DNA of 64,000 nt from JASHPR01 sp963795055 (GTDB lineage Bacteria > Actinomycetota > Actinomycetes > Streptosporangiales > Streptosporangiaceae). Of the stretch, positions 50,524 to 61,000 are shown piece after piece; the first letter of the stretch is position 1, and the number at the start of each line of letters is the position of its first letter. The translations under genes and the position numbers were made by a program. The stretch spans positions 124,001 through 188,000 of the forward strand of contig CAWCGJ010000020.1 in NCBI GenBank assembly GCA_963795055.1, read 5' to 3'. Under the pieces are notes generated by a model that did no database searches, was not told the DNA's origin, and worked only from the letters and a program-made list of their open reading frames with translations.

Positions 50524-52320
50524 TCAGCCCGAACGCAGCGGCTCGCGCCAGCGGCTGGTGATCGGCAGGCGGCGGTCCCGGCCGAAGTTCTTCGCCGTGA
50601 TCTTCGGGCCGGGAGGGTACTGCCTGCGCTTGTATTCCGCGCGGTCCACCATCCGGATCACCCGGTCCACCAGTTCCGGGTCGTATCCCGCCTCCACCAG
50701 CTCCTCGGCGCCCAGGTCAAGCTCGACGTAGTCGTGCAGCAGCGGGTCGAGCACGGCGTAGTCCGGCAGCGTGTCGCTGTCCAGCTGCCCGGGCGCGAGC
50801 TCGGCGCTCGGCGGCTTGGTAATCGAGTTCTCCGGGATCGGCGGCGTCTCGCCGCGGCTCTCCGCCTGGCGGTTGCGCCACCGCGCCAGCTCCCACACCA
50901 GCGTCTTCAGCACGTCCTTGATGGGCGCGAACCCGCCGGCCGAGTCGCCGTAGAGCGTGGAGTAGCCGACGGCCAGCTCGCTCTTGTTGCCCGTGGTGAG
51001 CACGAGGTGGCCCTCGGCGTTGGACAGCGACATCAGGATCATGCCGCGGATCCTGGCCTGCAGGTTCTCCGCCGCCAGGCCGGTCAGGTCCAGCTCCCCC
51101 TCGAACGCGTCGACCACGGAGCGGATCGGCACCGTCCGGGCGTGCAGGCCCTGGCGCTTGGCCAGGTCCTCGGCGTCGGTCACGGAATGATCCGATGAGT
51201 AGCGGCTCGGCATGAGCACCACGTGCACCCGGTCCGGGCCGACCGCGTCGGCCGCGATCGTCGCGGTCAGCGCGGAGTCGATGCCGCCGGACAGGGCGAG
51301 GATCACCGAGCCGAACTCGTTCTTGGTCACGTAGTCCCGGACGCCGGTGACCAGGGCGGCGTAGACCTCGGCGAGGTCGGGCAGCCGCGGCCAGGTCGTC
51401 ACCGGGGCCGGGACGTCCGCCGGGGGGCTGGGCAGGCCGGGCAGCTCCAGCCGCCGGATGGTGATCATCGAGCCGTCCCGCGCGTCGACCGGCGTGTCGG
51501 CCGGGCACGGCGAGGGGCTGGCGTCGGGCAGGTCCAGGTCGGCGACGACCAGCGCCTCCTCGAACTGCGGGCCCCGGGCGAGCAGTTCGCCGGAGGCGTC
51601 CACGATGATCGAATCGCCGTCGAACACGAGCTCGTCCTGGCCGCCCACCATGTTCACGTAGGCCAGGACGGCGTCGGCCTCCCGGGCCCGGCGCTGGCAC
51701 AGTTCCAGGCGGGTATCGTCCTTGCCGCGCTCGTACGGCGAGGCGTTGGGCACCACGAGCAGGCCCGCGCCGGCCGCGCAGGTGACGGCGACCGGGCCGC
51801 CGTCCTGCCACAGGTCCTCGCAGATCGCGATCGCGACGTCCACCCGCTCCTCGCCGGCGGCCCGCATCCTGACCACGGGCAGCACGTCGCCCGGCACGAA
51901 GTACCGGTACTCGTCGAAGACCCCGTAGTTGGGCAGGTGGTGCTTGGCCGACGTCACCGCGACCGCGCCCTGGTGCAGCAGCGCGGCGGCGTCAAGGGGC
52001 GCCCCGGCGGGCAGCCCGACCCGCGGCCGCAGCCCGGTCTTGCGGTCCAGGTACCCGGTGACCACGGCGATCTCGCCGAGCCCCTCCGCCGCCAGGCGTT
52101 CCGCCGTGGCCCGCAGCGCGGCGATCGAGGCGTCCACGAACGACGTGCGCAGCGCCAGGTCCTCGACCGGGTAGCCGGTCAGCATCATCTCGGGGAACAC
52201 CACGAGCCTGGCGCCCTGGTCGGCGGCGCGCTTGGTCCAGTCCACGATGAGTTCTGAGTTGCCCGCCAGGTCGCCAACGGTGGCGTTGACCTGGGCCAGG
52301 CCGATACGCATTTCCGGCAC
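50524..52320 (-). CDS. nadE: glutamine-dependent NAD+ synthetase
   Basis: Makes NAD from nicotinate adenine dinucleotide with ATP and glutamine. 598 residues: an N-terminal nitrilase-type glutaminase domain (VNATVGDLAGN, Glu in VVFPEMMLTGYP, catalytic Cys in AICEDLWQDGG), then the synthetase domain with the SGGIDSALTA ATP loop and TTGNKSELAVGYSTLYGD. GTG 52320 fits family N-termini; ATG 52311 is possible. A 24-codon frame with a strong ribosome site ends 16 bases upstream. Confidence 0.96.
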   Translation of the reverse strand: MPEMRIGLAQVNATVGDLAGNSELIVDWTKRAADQGARLVVFPEMMLTGYPVEDLALRTSFVDASIAALRATAERLAAEGLGEIAVVTGYLDRKTGLRPRVGLPAGAPLDAAALLHQGAVAVTSAKHHLPNYGVFDEYRYFVPGDVLPVVRMRAAGEERVDVAIAICEDLWQDGGPVAVTCAAGAGLLVVPNASPYERGKDDTRLELCQRRAREADAVLAYVNMVGGQDELVFDGDSIIVDASGELLARGPQFEEALVVADLDLPDASPSPCPADTPVDARDGSMITIRRLELPGLPSPPADVPAPVTTWPRLPDLAEVYAALVTGVRDYVTKNEFGSVILALSGGIDSALTATIAADAVGPDRVHVVLMPSRYSSDHSVTDAEDLAKRQGLHARTVPIRSVVDAFEGELDLTGLAAENLQARIRGMILMSLSNAEGHLVLTTGNKSELAVGYSTLYGDSAGGFAPIKDVLKTLVWELARWRNRQAESRGETPPIPENSITKPPSAELAPGQLDSDTLPDYAVLDPLLHDYVELDLGAEELVEAGYDPELVDRVIRMVDRAEYKRRQYPPGPKITAKNFGRDRRLPITSRWREPLRSG

Positions 52321-52336
52321 ACGCTCAGCTTAGGGG

Positions 52337-52411
52337 CTAGCCCGGGCCCGGCAGGCGGCCGGCGAGGTTCCGGGCGACCTCGATCGGGCCGGGCTGGCCG
52401 AGTCCGCTCAT
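52337..52411 (-). CDS. possible 24-residue leader peptide upstream of nadE
   Basis: ATG 52411 follows GAGGAAG at ideal spacing and reads MSGLGQPGPIEVARNLAG before ending in LPGPG and a stop, 16 bases before the nadE start. The strong ribosome site in a spot with no other gene supports translation. It might be a small protein or a regulatory leader; no homologue is recalled. Confidence 0.4.
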   Translation of the reverse strand: MSGLGQPGPIEVARNLAGRLPGPG

Positions 52412-52438
52412 GCGCTTCCTCGGCCGCCGGCGACGCTT

Positions 52439-52729
52439 CTAATCCACACCCTGGACGGCCACCGCGCGGAAATTGGCCGCGCCCGCACGCAGCTTCTTGG
52501 CCTCCTGGTACACCTCGGACTCATACCAGCGCCTCGCGGCCTCAAGGTCTTCGAATTCGAGCATCACGAGGCGGGGCGGTTGCCAGTCACCCTCGAGGAC
52601 GGCGAGCTCGCCGCCGCGGACGAGGAAGCGGCCGCCGCCGGCTGCGATCGCAGCAGGCGACGCGGCCTTGTACTGCTCGTACTGTTCCGGGTCGGTGACG
52701 TCGGTTTCGACGATGACGTATGCAGGCAT
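52439..52729 (-). CDS. DUF1330-family protein
   Basis: Dimeric alpha-beta barrel (ferredoxin-like) protein of 96 residues, complete: MPAYVIVETDVTDPEQYEQY at the start, AAGGGRFLVRGGE in the middle, RLVMLEFEDLEAARRWYES towards the end. Function of the family is unknown. It is co-directional with the short frame and nadE, 118 bases before nadE, and may share their transcript. It is divergent from the cyclase-ATPase gene. Confidence 0.88.
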   Translation of the reverse strand: MPAYVIVETDVTDPEQYEQYKAASPAAIAAGGGRFLVRGGELAVLEGDWQPPRLVMLEFEDLEAARRWYESEVYQEAKKLRAGAANFRAVAVQGVD

Positions 52730-52815
52730 GGCGGGACTCTACGCCCGGGACGTGGAGCGAGCCAGGACGCGCAGACGCGCCAGGCCGTGGGCGGCCCGGC
52801 CGTTACGCTTTCCGC

Positions 52816-55560
52816 GTGGGGACTTTCACGTTCCTGTTCACCGACGTTGAGGGCTCGACCGTGATGTTGCGGCGCCTGGGCAACGACGTCTACGGGCAGG
52901 TTCTGGCCGATCATCATTCGCTGATCCGGTCGGCGCTGGCTGCTCACGCGGGCCGGGAAGTGGATACCCAGGGGGACGCGTTCTTCGCGGTATTTTCCTC
53001 GCCGCGGGCCTGCCTGGCGGCGGTGCTGGAGATGCAGCAGGCGCTGGGGACCTGGTGCTGGCCGGCGGATGAGCATGTCCGGGTGCGGATGGGCGTGCAC
53101 TGCGGTGAGGCCGCGCAGACGCCCGCCGGGCTGGTCGGCCTGGACGTGCATCGCGCCGCCCGGATCGCGGCGGTCGCTTACGGGGGCCAGGTCCTGGTGT
53201 CGGAGACGGCTGCCGCGCTGGTCCGCGACGCGCTGCCGCCGGGCGCGTCGCTGCGCGATCTGGGGGCGCACCGGCTCAAGGACCTGGGCCGCCCGGAGCA
53301 GATCTTCCAGCTCTGCGGGTCCGGCCTGCGGGCCGAGTTCCCGCCGCTCAAGTCGCTGGGCAACCCGGCGTTGCTGAACAATCTTCCGGCCCAGCCGGCC
53401 GCGTTCATCGGCCGGGAGCGAGAGCTGGCCCAGGTCCGGGCCCTGGTGGAGTCCGCGCGGCTGGTGACCTTGACCGGGGCCGGCGGTGCGGGCAAGACCC
53501 GGCTTGGCCTGCAGGTGGCCGCTGACCTGCTCGACGGGTCCGGCGACGGGGTCTGGCTGGTCCCGCTGGCCGCGGTCGCCGGCGAGGACGCGGTCGCCGG
53601 GGCCATCGCCGGGACGCTGCAGATCGCGACGCCCCCGGACCAGCCCGCGGTGGACACGCTGGCCGACGCGCTCGCCCCCCAGAACATCCTGATCATGCTC
53701 GACAACTGCGAGCACCTGATCGGCGCCTGCGCGAAGGTCGCCGAGGCGATCCTGCAGCGATGCCCGAAGGTGCACCTGATCGCGACCAGCCGGGAGCCGC
53801 TGAGCATCGCCGGGGAGACCATCTACCGCGTTCCGTCCCTGTCGCTGCCGGGGGCGGGCGACACCGGTGCCGCGGCCGCGTCCTGCGACGCGGTCGCCCT
53901 GTTCGCGGACCGCGCCCGGGCGCAGGGCGTCAGCCTCGCGCTGGACGACGCGACCGTCCCGCTGATGGTGTCGATCTGCCGTCGGCTCGACGGGATGCCG
54001 CTGGCCATCGAGCTGGCCGCCGCCCGGGTGCGGTCGATGTCGCTCAGCGACCTGTGCGACCGCCTCGACGACCGGTTCGCACTGCTCACCGGCGGCAGCC
54101 GCACCGCGCTGCCGCGGCAGCAGACGCTGCGGGCGACCGTCGAGTGGTCCTACTCGCTGCTGAACCCGGCCGACCAGATGCTGCTGGGGCGGCTGTCGGT
54201 GTTCGCCGGGTCTTTTGACCTGGCGGGTGCCGAGGCCGTGTGCGGCTTCGGCGACATCGCCGCGTTCGGGGTCGCCGGGCTGCTCGGGTCGCTCGTGGAC
54301 AAGAGCCTGGTAGTGGCGGAACCGGCCGGCGTGGCTCTGCGCTACCGGCTGCTGGAGACCATCCGCCTGTTCGCCGCCGAGCGTCTCGTCCGGGCGGGCG
54401 GTGACGAGGCCGATGCGGTGAGGGCGGCGCACTGCGCGCACTTCCTGGCCGTCGCCGAGGCGGCGGCCCCGCGCCTGGCCGGCCCGGACCAGGGCAGCTG
54501 GCAAGCTCGGCTGCGCGCCGAGCACGCCGACCTGCGCCGCGCGGCCGAGCACGCGGCCGCCCACCCGGCCGGGACCGCGGCGGTCCTGCGCTTCGGCGTA
54601 GCCCTGTGGCGATTCTGGCCGGACGAGGAAGCGTTCGCGCTGCTCGGCCCGGCGCTTGCGCGACCCGAGGCCCGCGCGGACCCCGCGCTGTTCGCCGAGG
54701 CCTTGGTCGCCGCCGAGATCGCCGCCATCTGGATCGACCCGGCCGCCTGCAGGCAGATGGGTGAGGAGGCGGTCCAGATCGCCCGCGGCCTCGGCGACGA
54801 CCGGGTGCTCATCATGGCCCTCGCGCTCCTGGGCCAGACGCACTTCTTTACTGGCGAGCCGGACCAGGCGCGTCAGCTCAGCCAGGAGGCGGTCGAGCGC
54901 GCCCGGCAACTCGGCGACGACGTGCTGCTCGCCCTGGCCTTGCTTTCGCTCCTGCTGCCGACCGACCCGGCCGCGGCCGGACCGCTGTGCGCCGAGGCTA
55001 TCGCGTGCACTGAGCGGTCCGGCGATCTCAGCTTTAACTCCGCCCTCCACGACACCGCGGCGTACGCCGCCCTGCGGACGGGAGACATCCCCGGCGCCCG
55101 GGCTCATTCCGAAGCCGCGATAGCCGCCGGGGAGGCCAGCAGCAGAGATCACCTGGTCGCGTCGGGCAATCTCGGTCTCGTGCTGCGCGCCGAGGGAGAA
55201 CAGGAACGCGCGCGGCCGGTATTCGAGGGGGTGCTGCGGACCAGCCGCCGCAGAGGCAGCAACCGGATGATGGCCATGGCCGTCCTCGGCCTGGCCTGCC
55301 TGGCCGGCGACGGGGGCGACTGGCCCCGGGCCAGCGTGCTGCACGGCATCTCGCGCGCCTTCCTCGACCGAACGGGAACTCCGTGGGAGGAGTTCGAAGC
55401 ACGCTACTGCCAGGAAAGCATCGACCGGGCCCGCGCGCACCTCGGCGACGCGCGGTTCGACCGGGCCTACGCCCAGGGCATGGGACTGAGCCTCGACGAC
55501 GCGGTCGGCCTCGCCCTCGGCCAGGACCGCCCGGTCTCATCGCTCCACGCGCGGCGTTAA
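52816..55560 (+). CDS. class III cyclase-like / NB-ARC-type ATPase regulator with unusual cyclase residues
   Basis: Protein of 914 residues. The cyclase homology domain is at 1-165 (FLFTDVEGST keeps the metal Asp). The NB-ARC-like ATPase follows from about 195 (Walker A GAGGAGKTR, LIMLDNCEHL, ATSREPL, GMPLAIELAAAR), then TPR-like helices to the end. The cyclase lysine position reads VDTQGDAFF instead of EKF-GD, and the Asn of N-x-x-x-R is replaced (DVHRAARIA), so it may be a weak cyclase or only bind nucleotide. No C-terminal LuxR helix is present. GTG 52816 has TACGCT six bases upstream and no ribosome site: likely leaderless. Confidence 0.88.
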   Translation: MGTFTFLFTDVEGSTVMLRRLGNDVYGQVLADHHSLIRSALAAHAGREVDTQGDAFFAVFSSPRACLAAVLEMQQALGTWCWPADEHVRVRMGVHCGEAAQTPAGLVGLDVHRAARIAAVAYGGQVLVSETAAALVRDALPPGASLRDLGAHRLKDLGRPEQIFQLCGSGLRAEFPPLKSLGNPALLNNLPAQPAAFIGRERELAQVRALVESARLVTLTGAGGAGKTRLGLQVAADLLDGSGDGVWLVPLAAVAGEDAVAGAIAGTLQIATPPDQPAVDTLADALAPQNILIMLDNCEHLIGACAKVAEAILQRCPKVHLIATSREPLSIAGETIYRVPSLSLPGAGDTGAAAASCDAVALFADRARAQGVSLALDDATVPLMVSICRRLDGMPLAIELAAARVRSMSLSDLCDRLDDRFALLTGGSRTALPRQQTLRATVEWSYSLLNPADQMLLGRLSVFAGSFDLAGAEAVCGFGDIAAFGVAGLLGSLVDKSLVVAEPAGVALRYRLLETIRLFAAERLVRAGGDEADAVRAAHCAHFLAVAEAAAPRLAGPDQGSWQARLRAEHADLRRAAEHAAAHPAGTAAVLRFGVALWRFWPDEEAFALLGPALARPEARADPALFAEALVAAEIAAIWIDPAACRQMGEEAVQIARGLGDDRVLIMALALLGQTHFFTGEPDQARQLSQEAVERARQLGDDVLLALALLSLLLPTDPAAAGPLCAEAIACTERSGDLSFNSALHDTAAYAALRTGDIPGARAHSEAAIAAGEASSRDHLVASGNLGLVLRAEGEQERARPVFEGVLRTSRRRGSNRMMAMAVLGLACLAGDGGDWPRASVLHGISRAFLDRTGTPWEEFEARYCQESIDRARAHLGDARFDRAYAQGMGLSLDDAVGLALGQDRPVSSLHARR

Positions 55561-55594
55561 CGCGCCGGAAACACGGGCGGGGCAGACTGGCGCC

Positions 55595-56953
55595 GTGGAC
55601 AGGCAGGAAGAATTCGTGCTGCGCACGCTCGAGGAACGCGACGTCCGCTTCGTGCGCTTGTGGTTCACCGACGTACTCGGCTACCTGAAGTCGGTAGCGG
55701 TCGCCCCGGCCGAACTGGAGGGCGCGTTCGCCGAGGGCATCGGCTTCGACGGATCCGCGATCGAGGGTTTCGCGCGGGTCTACGAGGCGGACATGATCGC
55801 CAAGCCGGACCCGTCGACGTTCCAGCTGATGCCGCTGCGCGGCGAGGCGGCGGTCGGCCGGATGTTCTGCGACATCCTGATGCCGGACGGGTCGCCGTCC
55901 TACGCCGACCCCCGCCATGTCCTCAAGCGAGCGCTCGGCCGGGCCGCCGACCTGGGATTCAGCTTCTACACCCATCCCGAGATCGAGTTCTTCCTGCTGC
56001 GCGAGAAGCCGGAGCCGGGGCGCAAGCCGCAGCCGATCGACACCGGCGGCTATTTCGACCACACGCCGCACATGATCGCGCACGACTTCCGGCGCAGCGC
56101 GATCGTGATGCTGGAGAGCATGGGCATCTCGGTCGAGTTCAGCCACCACGAGGGGGCGCCGGGCCAGCAGGAGATCGACCTGCGCTACGCCGACGCCCTG
56201 ACCACGGCCGACAACGTGATGTCGTTCCGGCTGGCGATGAAGGAGGTCGCGCTCGACCAGGGGGTCTACGCCTCGTTCATGCCCAAGCCGTTCACCGAGT
56301 ACCCCGGGTCGGGCATGCACACGCACATGTCGCTGTTCGAGGGCGACCGCAACGTGTTCTACGAGCCCGGCGCCGAGTTCCAGCTGTCCAAGCTCGGCCG
56401 GGCCTTCATTGCCGGACTGCTCACCCATGCGGCGGAGATCACCGCGGTGTGCAACCAGTGGGTCAACTCCTACAAGCGCCTGTGGGGCGGCGACCAGCGG
56501 ATCGCGGCGGCCGGCGGCGAGGCGCCGGCCTACGTCTGCTGGGGGCACAACAACCGGTCAGCCCTGGTCCGGGTGCCGATGTACAAGCCGCAGAAGGGGA
56601 ACGCCACCCGGATCGAGTTCCGCTCGATCGACCCGGCCTGTAACCCGTACCTGGCGTTCGCGGTGATCCTGGCGGCCGGCCTCAAGGGGATCGAGGCCGA
56701 CTACGAGCTGCCCCCCGGGGCCGAGGACGACGTGTGGGCGCTGTCCCCAGCCGAGCGGCGCGCGCTCGGCATCGCGCCGCTGCCGCAGAGCCTGGCCGAG
56801 GCGTGCGACGTGATGCAGGGCAGCGAGCTTGTGGCCGAGACGCTCGGCGAGCACGTATTCGACTTCTTCCTGCGGAACAAGCGCGCCGAGTGGCAGGAAT
56901 ACAGCCGCCAGGTCACCGAGTACGAGCTGGACCGGTACCTGCCCGAGCTCTGA
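55595..56953 (+). CDS. glnA2: type I glutamine synthetase, GlnA2-like
   Basis: ATP-dependent ligase making glutamine from glutamate and ammonia; 452 residues. GFDGSAIEGF, PEIEFFLL, VEFSHHEGAPGQQEID, the KPF-EYPGSGMHTH ATP region and NATRIEFRSIDPACNPYLAF are all there. The segment ADYELPPGAEDDVW has a Tyr at the place of the adenylylation site NLYDLPP. The size and C-terminus (FDFFLRNKRAEW) match GlnA2 of Streptomyces/Mycobacterium rather than GlnA1. GTG 55595. The modifying enzyme glnE is encoded 1.1 kb further on. Confidence 0.93.
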   Translation: MDRQEEFVLRTLEERDVRFVRLWFTDVLGYLKSVAVAPAELEGAFAEGIGFDGSAIEGFARVYEADMIAKPDPSTFQLMPLRGEAAVGRMFCDILMPDGSPSYADPRHVLKRALGRAADLGFSFYTHPEIEFFLLREKPEPGRKPQPIDTGGYFDHTPHMIAHDFRRSAIVMLESMGISVEFSHHEGAPGQQEIDLRYADALTTADNVMSFRLAMKEVALDQGVYASFMPKPFTEYPGSGMHTHMSLFEGDRNVFYEPGAEFQLSKLGRAFIAGLLTHAAEITAVCNQWVNSYKRLWGGDQRIAAAGGEAPAYVCWGHNNRSALVRVPMYKPQKGNATRIEFRSIDPACNPYLAFAVILAAGLKGIEADYELPPGAEDDVWALSPAERRALGIAPLPQSLAEACDVMQGSELVAETLGEHVFDFFLRNKRAEWQEYSRQVTEYELDRYLPEL

Positions 56954-56990
56954 TGGCCGGCCCGGGCTCTGATTCCCGGCCCGCCCTCCC

Positions 56991-57981
56991 TTACAGGCCG
57001 GGGTGCAGGCCGCGCTGCAGCCGCTGCCGGTAGCGTCGGCTCGCCTCCTCGGCGAGGGGACGGAGCCTGGCCTCGGTCAGGGTGACGGCCTCCACCCAGT
57101 CGCCGCGCCCGAGAACGGGCCGGCGGCGGCGCAGAGGCCCGCGTAGAGCTCGGCCGCCCGGGCGAGCCAGTACGCGCGGGTGAGGTGGAACCGCTGGAAG
57201 TTGTAGAGCGGGTCGCCGGCCGAGGGCTCGCGGTAGAACAGCGCGGACGGCGCGACGGCCGCCTGCGGGTCGGCCGCGGACAGCAGCGCGAACAGCTCGG
57301 CGTCGCCGCCCGGCAGGTAGGCCTGCAGCAGCTTGCGGCGTTTCGGGACGCTCGCCGCTGCCGCGCCGTCTTCCTGCCGCAGCTCGTTGAGCCTGGCCTC
57401 CATGGTGGCGGCCCGGTCGGCGATCTGGCCGGCCAGCCCGCTCTGGCCGGCGTCGCCCGCGTCGCCGGCGCGGTCGCCCGCCCGGCGCAGCTGGATGATC
57501 GCCTCCTCGGTCAGGGCGTAGCCGCGTTCGCGGCGCGGCCCGGCGTCGGACGGCTCGAGCAGCCACCGCGCCCGCGCCAGGATCTCGGCCAGCCGTCCGA
57601 CGACGGCGAGGTCGGCCGACGAGGCGTGGCGGTCCAGGCCGGTGACCGCGAGCGCGAATGCGTCGGAGGCCTCGGTGAACATGTGGTGGATATGCGTCTG
57701 CGGGGTGGTCGGCAGGTTGAAGCGCCACCGGGGATCGTCCTCGGCGGGGAAGCTGGCCTGCAGCGCCGGGTCGACGGCCTTGATCAGGCCGGAGGCGACG
57801 GCGCGCAGGGCCGCCCTCAGCTCGCCGTCGGCCATGGCCGACGGCCGGCGCTCGCCGGGCCCGGGCGCCTGGCCGGCGACCAGCCCAGCACCTCGTCGAT
57901 CTGCTGGGTCAGCCGGTCCCAGGCCTTCGTCACGCCCTCGATCAGCGCTTTCCCGGTCTCCCTGATGTCTTGCTCGTCCAC
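56991..57981 (-). CDS. unrecognised protein between glnA2 and glnE, two apparent frameshifts
   Basis: After repair about 330 residues, probably cytoplasmic and helical. The N-terminal part from GTG 57981 reads VDEQDIRETGKALIEGVTKA and on to DEVLGWSP. The frame then shifts near 57873-57878 into the main body (MADGELRAALRAVASGLIKA, PQTHIHHMFTEASDAFAL, RGYALTEEAIIQLRRAG, PLYNFQRFHLTRAYWLARAAELYAGL). It shifts again near 57105-57110 into GDWVEAVTLTEARLRPLAEE and a stop at 56991. I do not know the family. It is divergent from glnE, 53 bases away, and convergent with glnA2. Confidence 0.65.
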
Positions 57982-58034
57982 GCTGTCGAGGATAACCGGC
58001 TGCTGCCGAGTCGACCTGGCAGGATTGTCCTGGG

Positions 58035-61000
58035 ATGACCAGCGGGACGAGTGGGACGGGCAGGCTGCGCGGGGCGACCCTGGCTGGCCAGCTGGCCACG
58101 CTGGGATTCGCCGATACGGCGCGCGCGCAGCGCCTGCTCACCGAGGATCTCGGCCTGGACCCGGCCGCCGCCGACTCCGGCCTGCTCGAGGCGCTCGCGG
58201 CCGCAGCCGACCCGGACCTCGCCCTGGCCAGCCTGGCCAGGCTGCCGCCCGACGCCGGGCTGTGGGCGGTCCTGCGCGCGGACCCGGACTTCCGGGCCCG
58301 CCTGATCGGGGTGCTGGGGGCCAGTGCCGCGCTCGGCGGTCATCTCGCGCGCCATTCCGCCGACTGGAGGGTGCTGAGCGGCCCGGAAGCGCTGCGCCGC
58401 CCGGCGGCGGACGAGGTGCGGGACGAGCTGCTGGCCGCGGTCGGCGCGGTGCCCGGCGATCGCGAGCCGGTGTCCGATCCGGCGCGGCTGGGCGGCGCCG
58501 ACCCGGCGACCGCGCTGCGCGTCGGCTACCGGCGCCGGCTGCTGCAGCTGGCCGGCCGGGACCTCACCGGGGCCGAGAGCCTGGCCCAGGTCGCGGCCGA
58601 ACTGGCGGACCTCGCCGCGGCCGCGCTCGAGGCAGCGCTCGCGATCGCGCGATCCCAGCTGCCGCCGGGCTCCGCGCCGGCCCGGCTCGCGGTGATCGCG
58701 ATGGGGAAGTGCGGCGGCCGCGAGCTGAACTACGCCAGCGACATCGATGTGATCTTCGTGGCTGAGCCCGGTGCGGAGGAGACGGGTCCGGGAGCCGGAA
58801 CGGGCCAGGCGGGAGACGGCCGGGAGGCGGCCGCCCTGCGCACCGCGACCCGGCTCGCGGCCGGGATGATCCGGGTCTGCTCGGCCGCCGCGACCGAGGA
58901 GGCCCTGTTCCCGGTGGATCCGAACCTCCGCCCGGAGGGCCGCGACGGGCCGCTGGTCCGTACCCTGGCCAGCCATCGCGCCTATTACGAGCGCTGGGCG
59001 AAGACCTGGGAGTTCCAGGCGCTGCTCAAGGCCCGGCCGGTCGCGGGCGACGCGGAGCTCGGCCGCGCCTACCTGGCCGCCATCGGGCCGATGGTCTGGC
59101 AGGCCGCACAGCGCGAGCACTTCGTGGCCGACGTGCAGGCGATGCGGCGCCGGGTGCTGGGCAGCCTGCCCGCCGACCGGGCCGGGCGCGAGATCAAGCT
59201 CGGCCCCGGGGGGCTGCGGGACATCGAGTTCGCCGTGCAGTTGCTGCAGCTCGTGCACGGCCGTACCGACGAGACGCTCCGCGCCGCCGCCACCCTGGAC
59301 GCCCTCGCCGCGCTGGCCCGCGGCGGTTACGTGGGCCGCGCGGACGCGGCCAGCCTGGCCGACGCCTACCGGTTCCTGCGCAGCGTCGAGCACCTGCTCC
59401 AGCTGCGCCAGCTCCGGCGCACGCACATGCTGCCCGAGGACCCGGCCGTGCTGCGCCAGGTCGGCCGGGCGCTGCGGGCGATGCAGGGCGCCGAGCCGGG
59501 GCACGGGGACCCGGCCGACGACCTCCTCGCGCAGTGGCGCCGGCACGCGAGCCAGGCCCGGCGGCTGCACGAGAAGCTGTTCTACCGGCCGCTACTCGAG
59601 GCCGTGGCCCGGCTGCCCGGCGAGGCGGCCCGGCTGACCCAGGAGGCGGCGCGGGCACGGCTCGAGGCCCTCGGCTACGCCGACCCAGCGGGCGCGCTGC
59701 GGCACATCGAGTTCCTCATCTCGGGCGTCTCGCGCAAGGCCGCCATCCAGCGCACGCTGCTGCCGGTGATGCTCGGCTGGTTCGCCGACGCGGCCCAGCC
59801 CGACGCGGGCCTGCTCGCCTTCCGGCAGGTCAGCGAGGCGCTCGGGGAAACGTCCTGGTACCTGAGGCTGCTGCGGGACGACACCAAGGTCGCGCAGCGG
59901 ATGGCCAGGTTGCTGGCCTCGAGCCGGTACGCCACCGGGCTGCTGCTGCGCGCCCCGGACGCGGTGGCCATGCTGGCCGACGACGCCCAGCTCACGCCCA
60001 GGCCGGCCGCGGCGCTGTACCCCGACGCCGCGGCCGCCGTGCGCAGGCACGACACCGCCGCCGCGGCGGTCCTGGCGGTGCTGGCGCTGCGCCGCAAGGA
60101 ACTGCTGCGCACGGCCATGGCGGACCTGCTCGGGATGTCCGGCATCGAGCAGACCGGCGAGGCCCTCACCGCGGTCGCCGCCGTGACGGTCGCGGCCGCG
60201 CTGGACGCGGCCGTCAGGAAGATCGAGCAGGCGGCCGGGCCGTTGCCCACCCGGATCTGCGTGGTGGCGATGGGCAGGCTCGGCGGCCACGAGATGGGCT
60301 ACGCCAGCGACGCCGACGTGATGTTCGTGCACGAGCCCTACGACGGCACCGACGAGGAGGCGGCGACCAGGGCGGCGCACGCGGTCGCCGAGGAGCTGCG
60401 CCGGCTGCTGGCCCGCCCGGGCCCCGACCCGGCGCTGCCCATCGACGCCGGGCTGCGGCCGGAGGGGCGGCAGGGGCCGCTGGTCCGCACCCTGGCCTCC
60501 TACCGGGCGTATTACCAGCGGTGGTCGGTGCCCTGGGAGGCCCAGGCCCTGCTGCGCGGCGAACCGGTGGCCGGCGATGCCGCGCTCGGCGGCGCCTTCA
60601 TGGCCCTGGCCGACGAGTTCCGCTACCCGAGCGGGGGGGTCGGCGAGGCCGCGGTCCGGGAGATCCGGAGGATCAAGGCCCGGATGGAGTCGGAACGCAT
60701 GCCCCGCGGCGTCGACCCGGCCCTGCACCTCAAGCTGGGCCCCGGCGGCCTGGCGGACGTGGAGTGGGTGGCTCAGCTGCTGCAGCTGCGCAGCGCCTAC
60801 GCCGTGCCGGCGCTGCGCACCACGCGGACCCTGGCCGCCCTGGACGCCGCGCGTGACGAGGGCCTGATCGGCGCGGCCGACGCGGCCGCGCTCAGCTCCG
60901 CGTGGCAGCTGGCGGCCCGGATCAGGAACGCGGTGATATTGGTCCGCGGCCGGGCCGGGGACACCGTGCCCACCTCGCAGCCGGAACTCGGCGCGGTCGC

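Noticed and set aside
52564..55440. Long minus-strand open frame opposite the cyclase-ATPase gene
   Set aside because: It mirrors the codon-position GC bias of the true gene, has no recognisable domain and is rich in Arg/Gly/Gln as antisense frames are.
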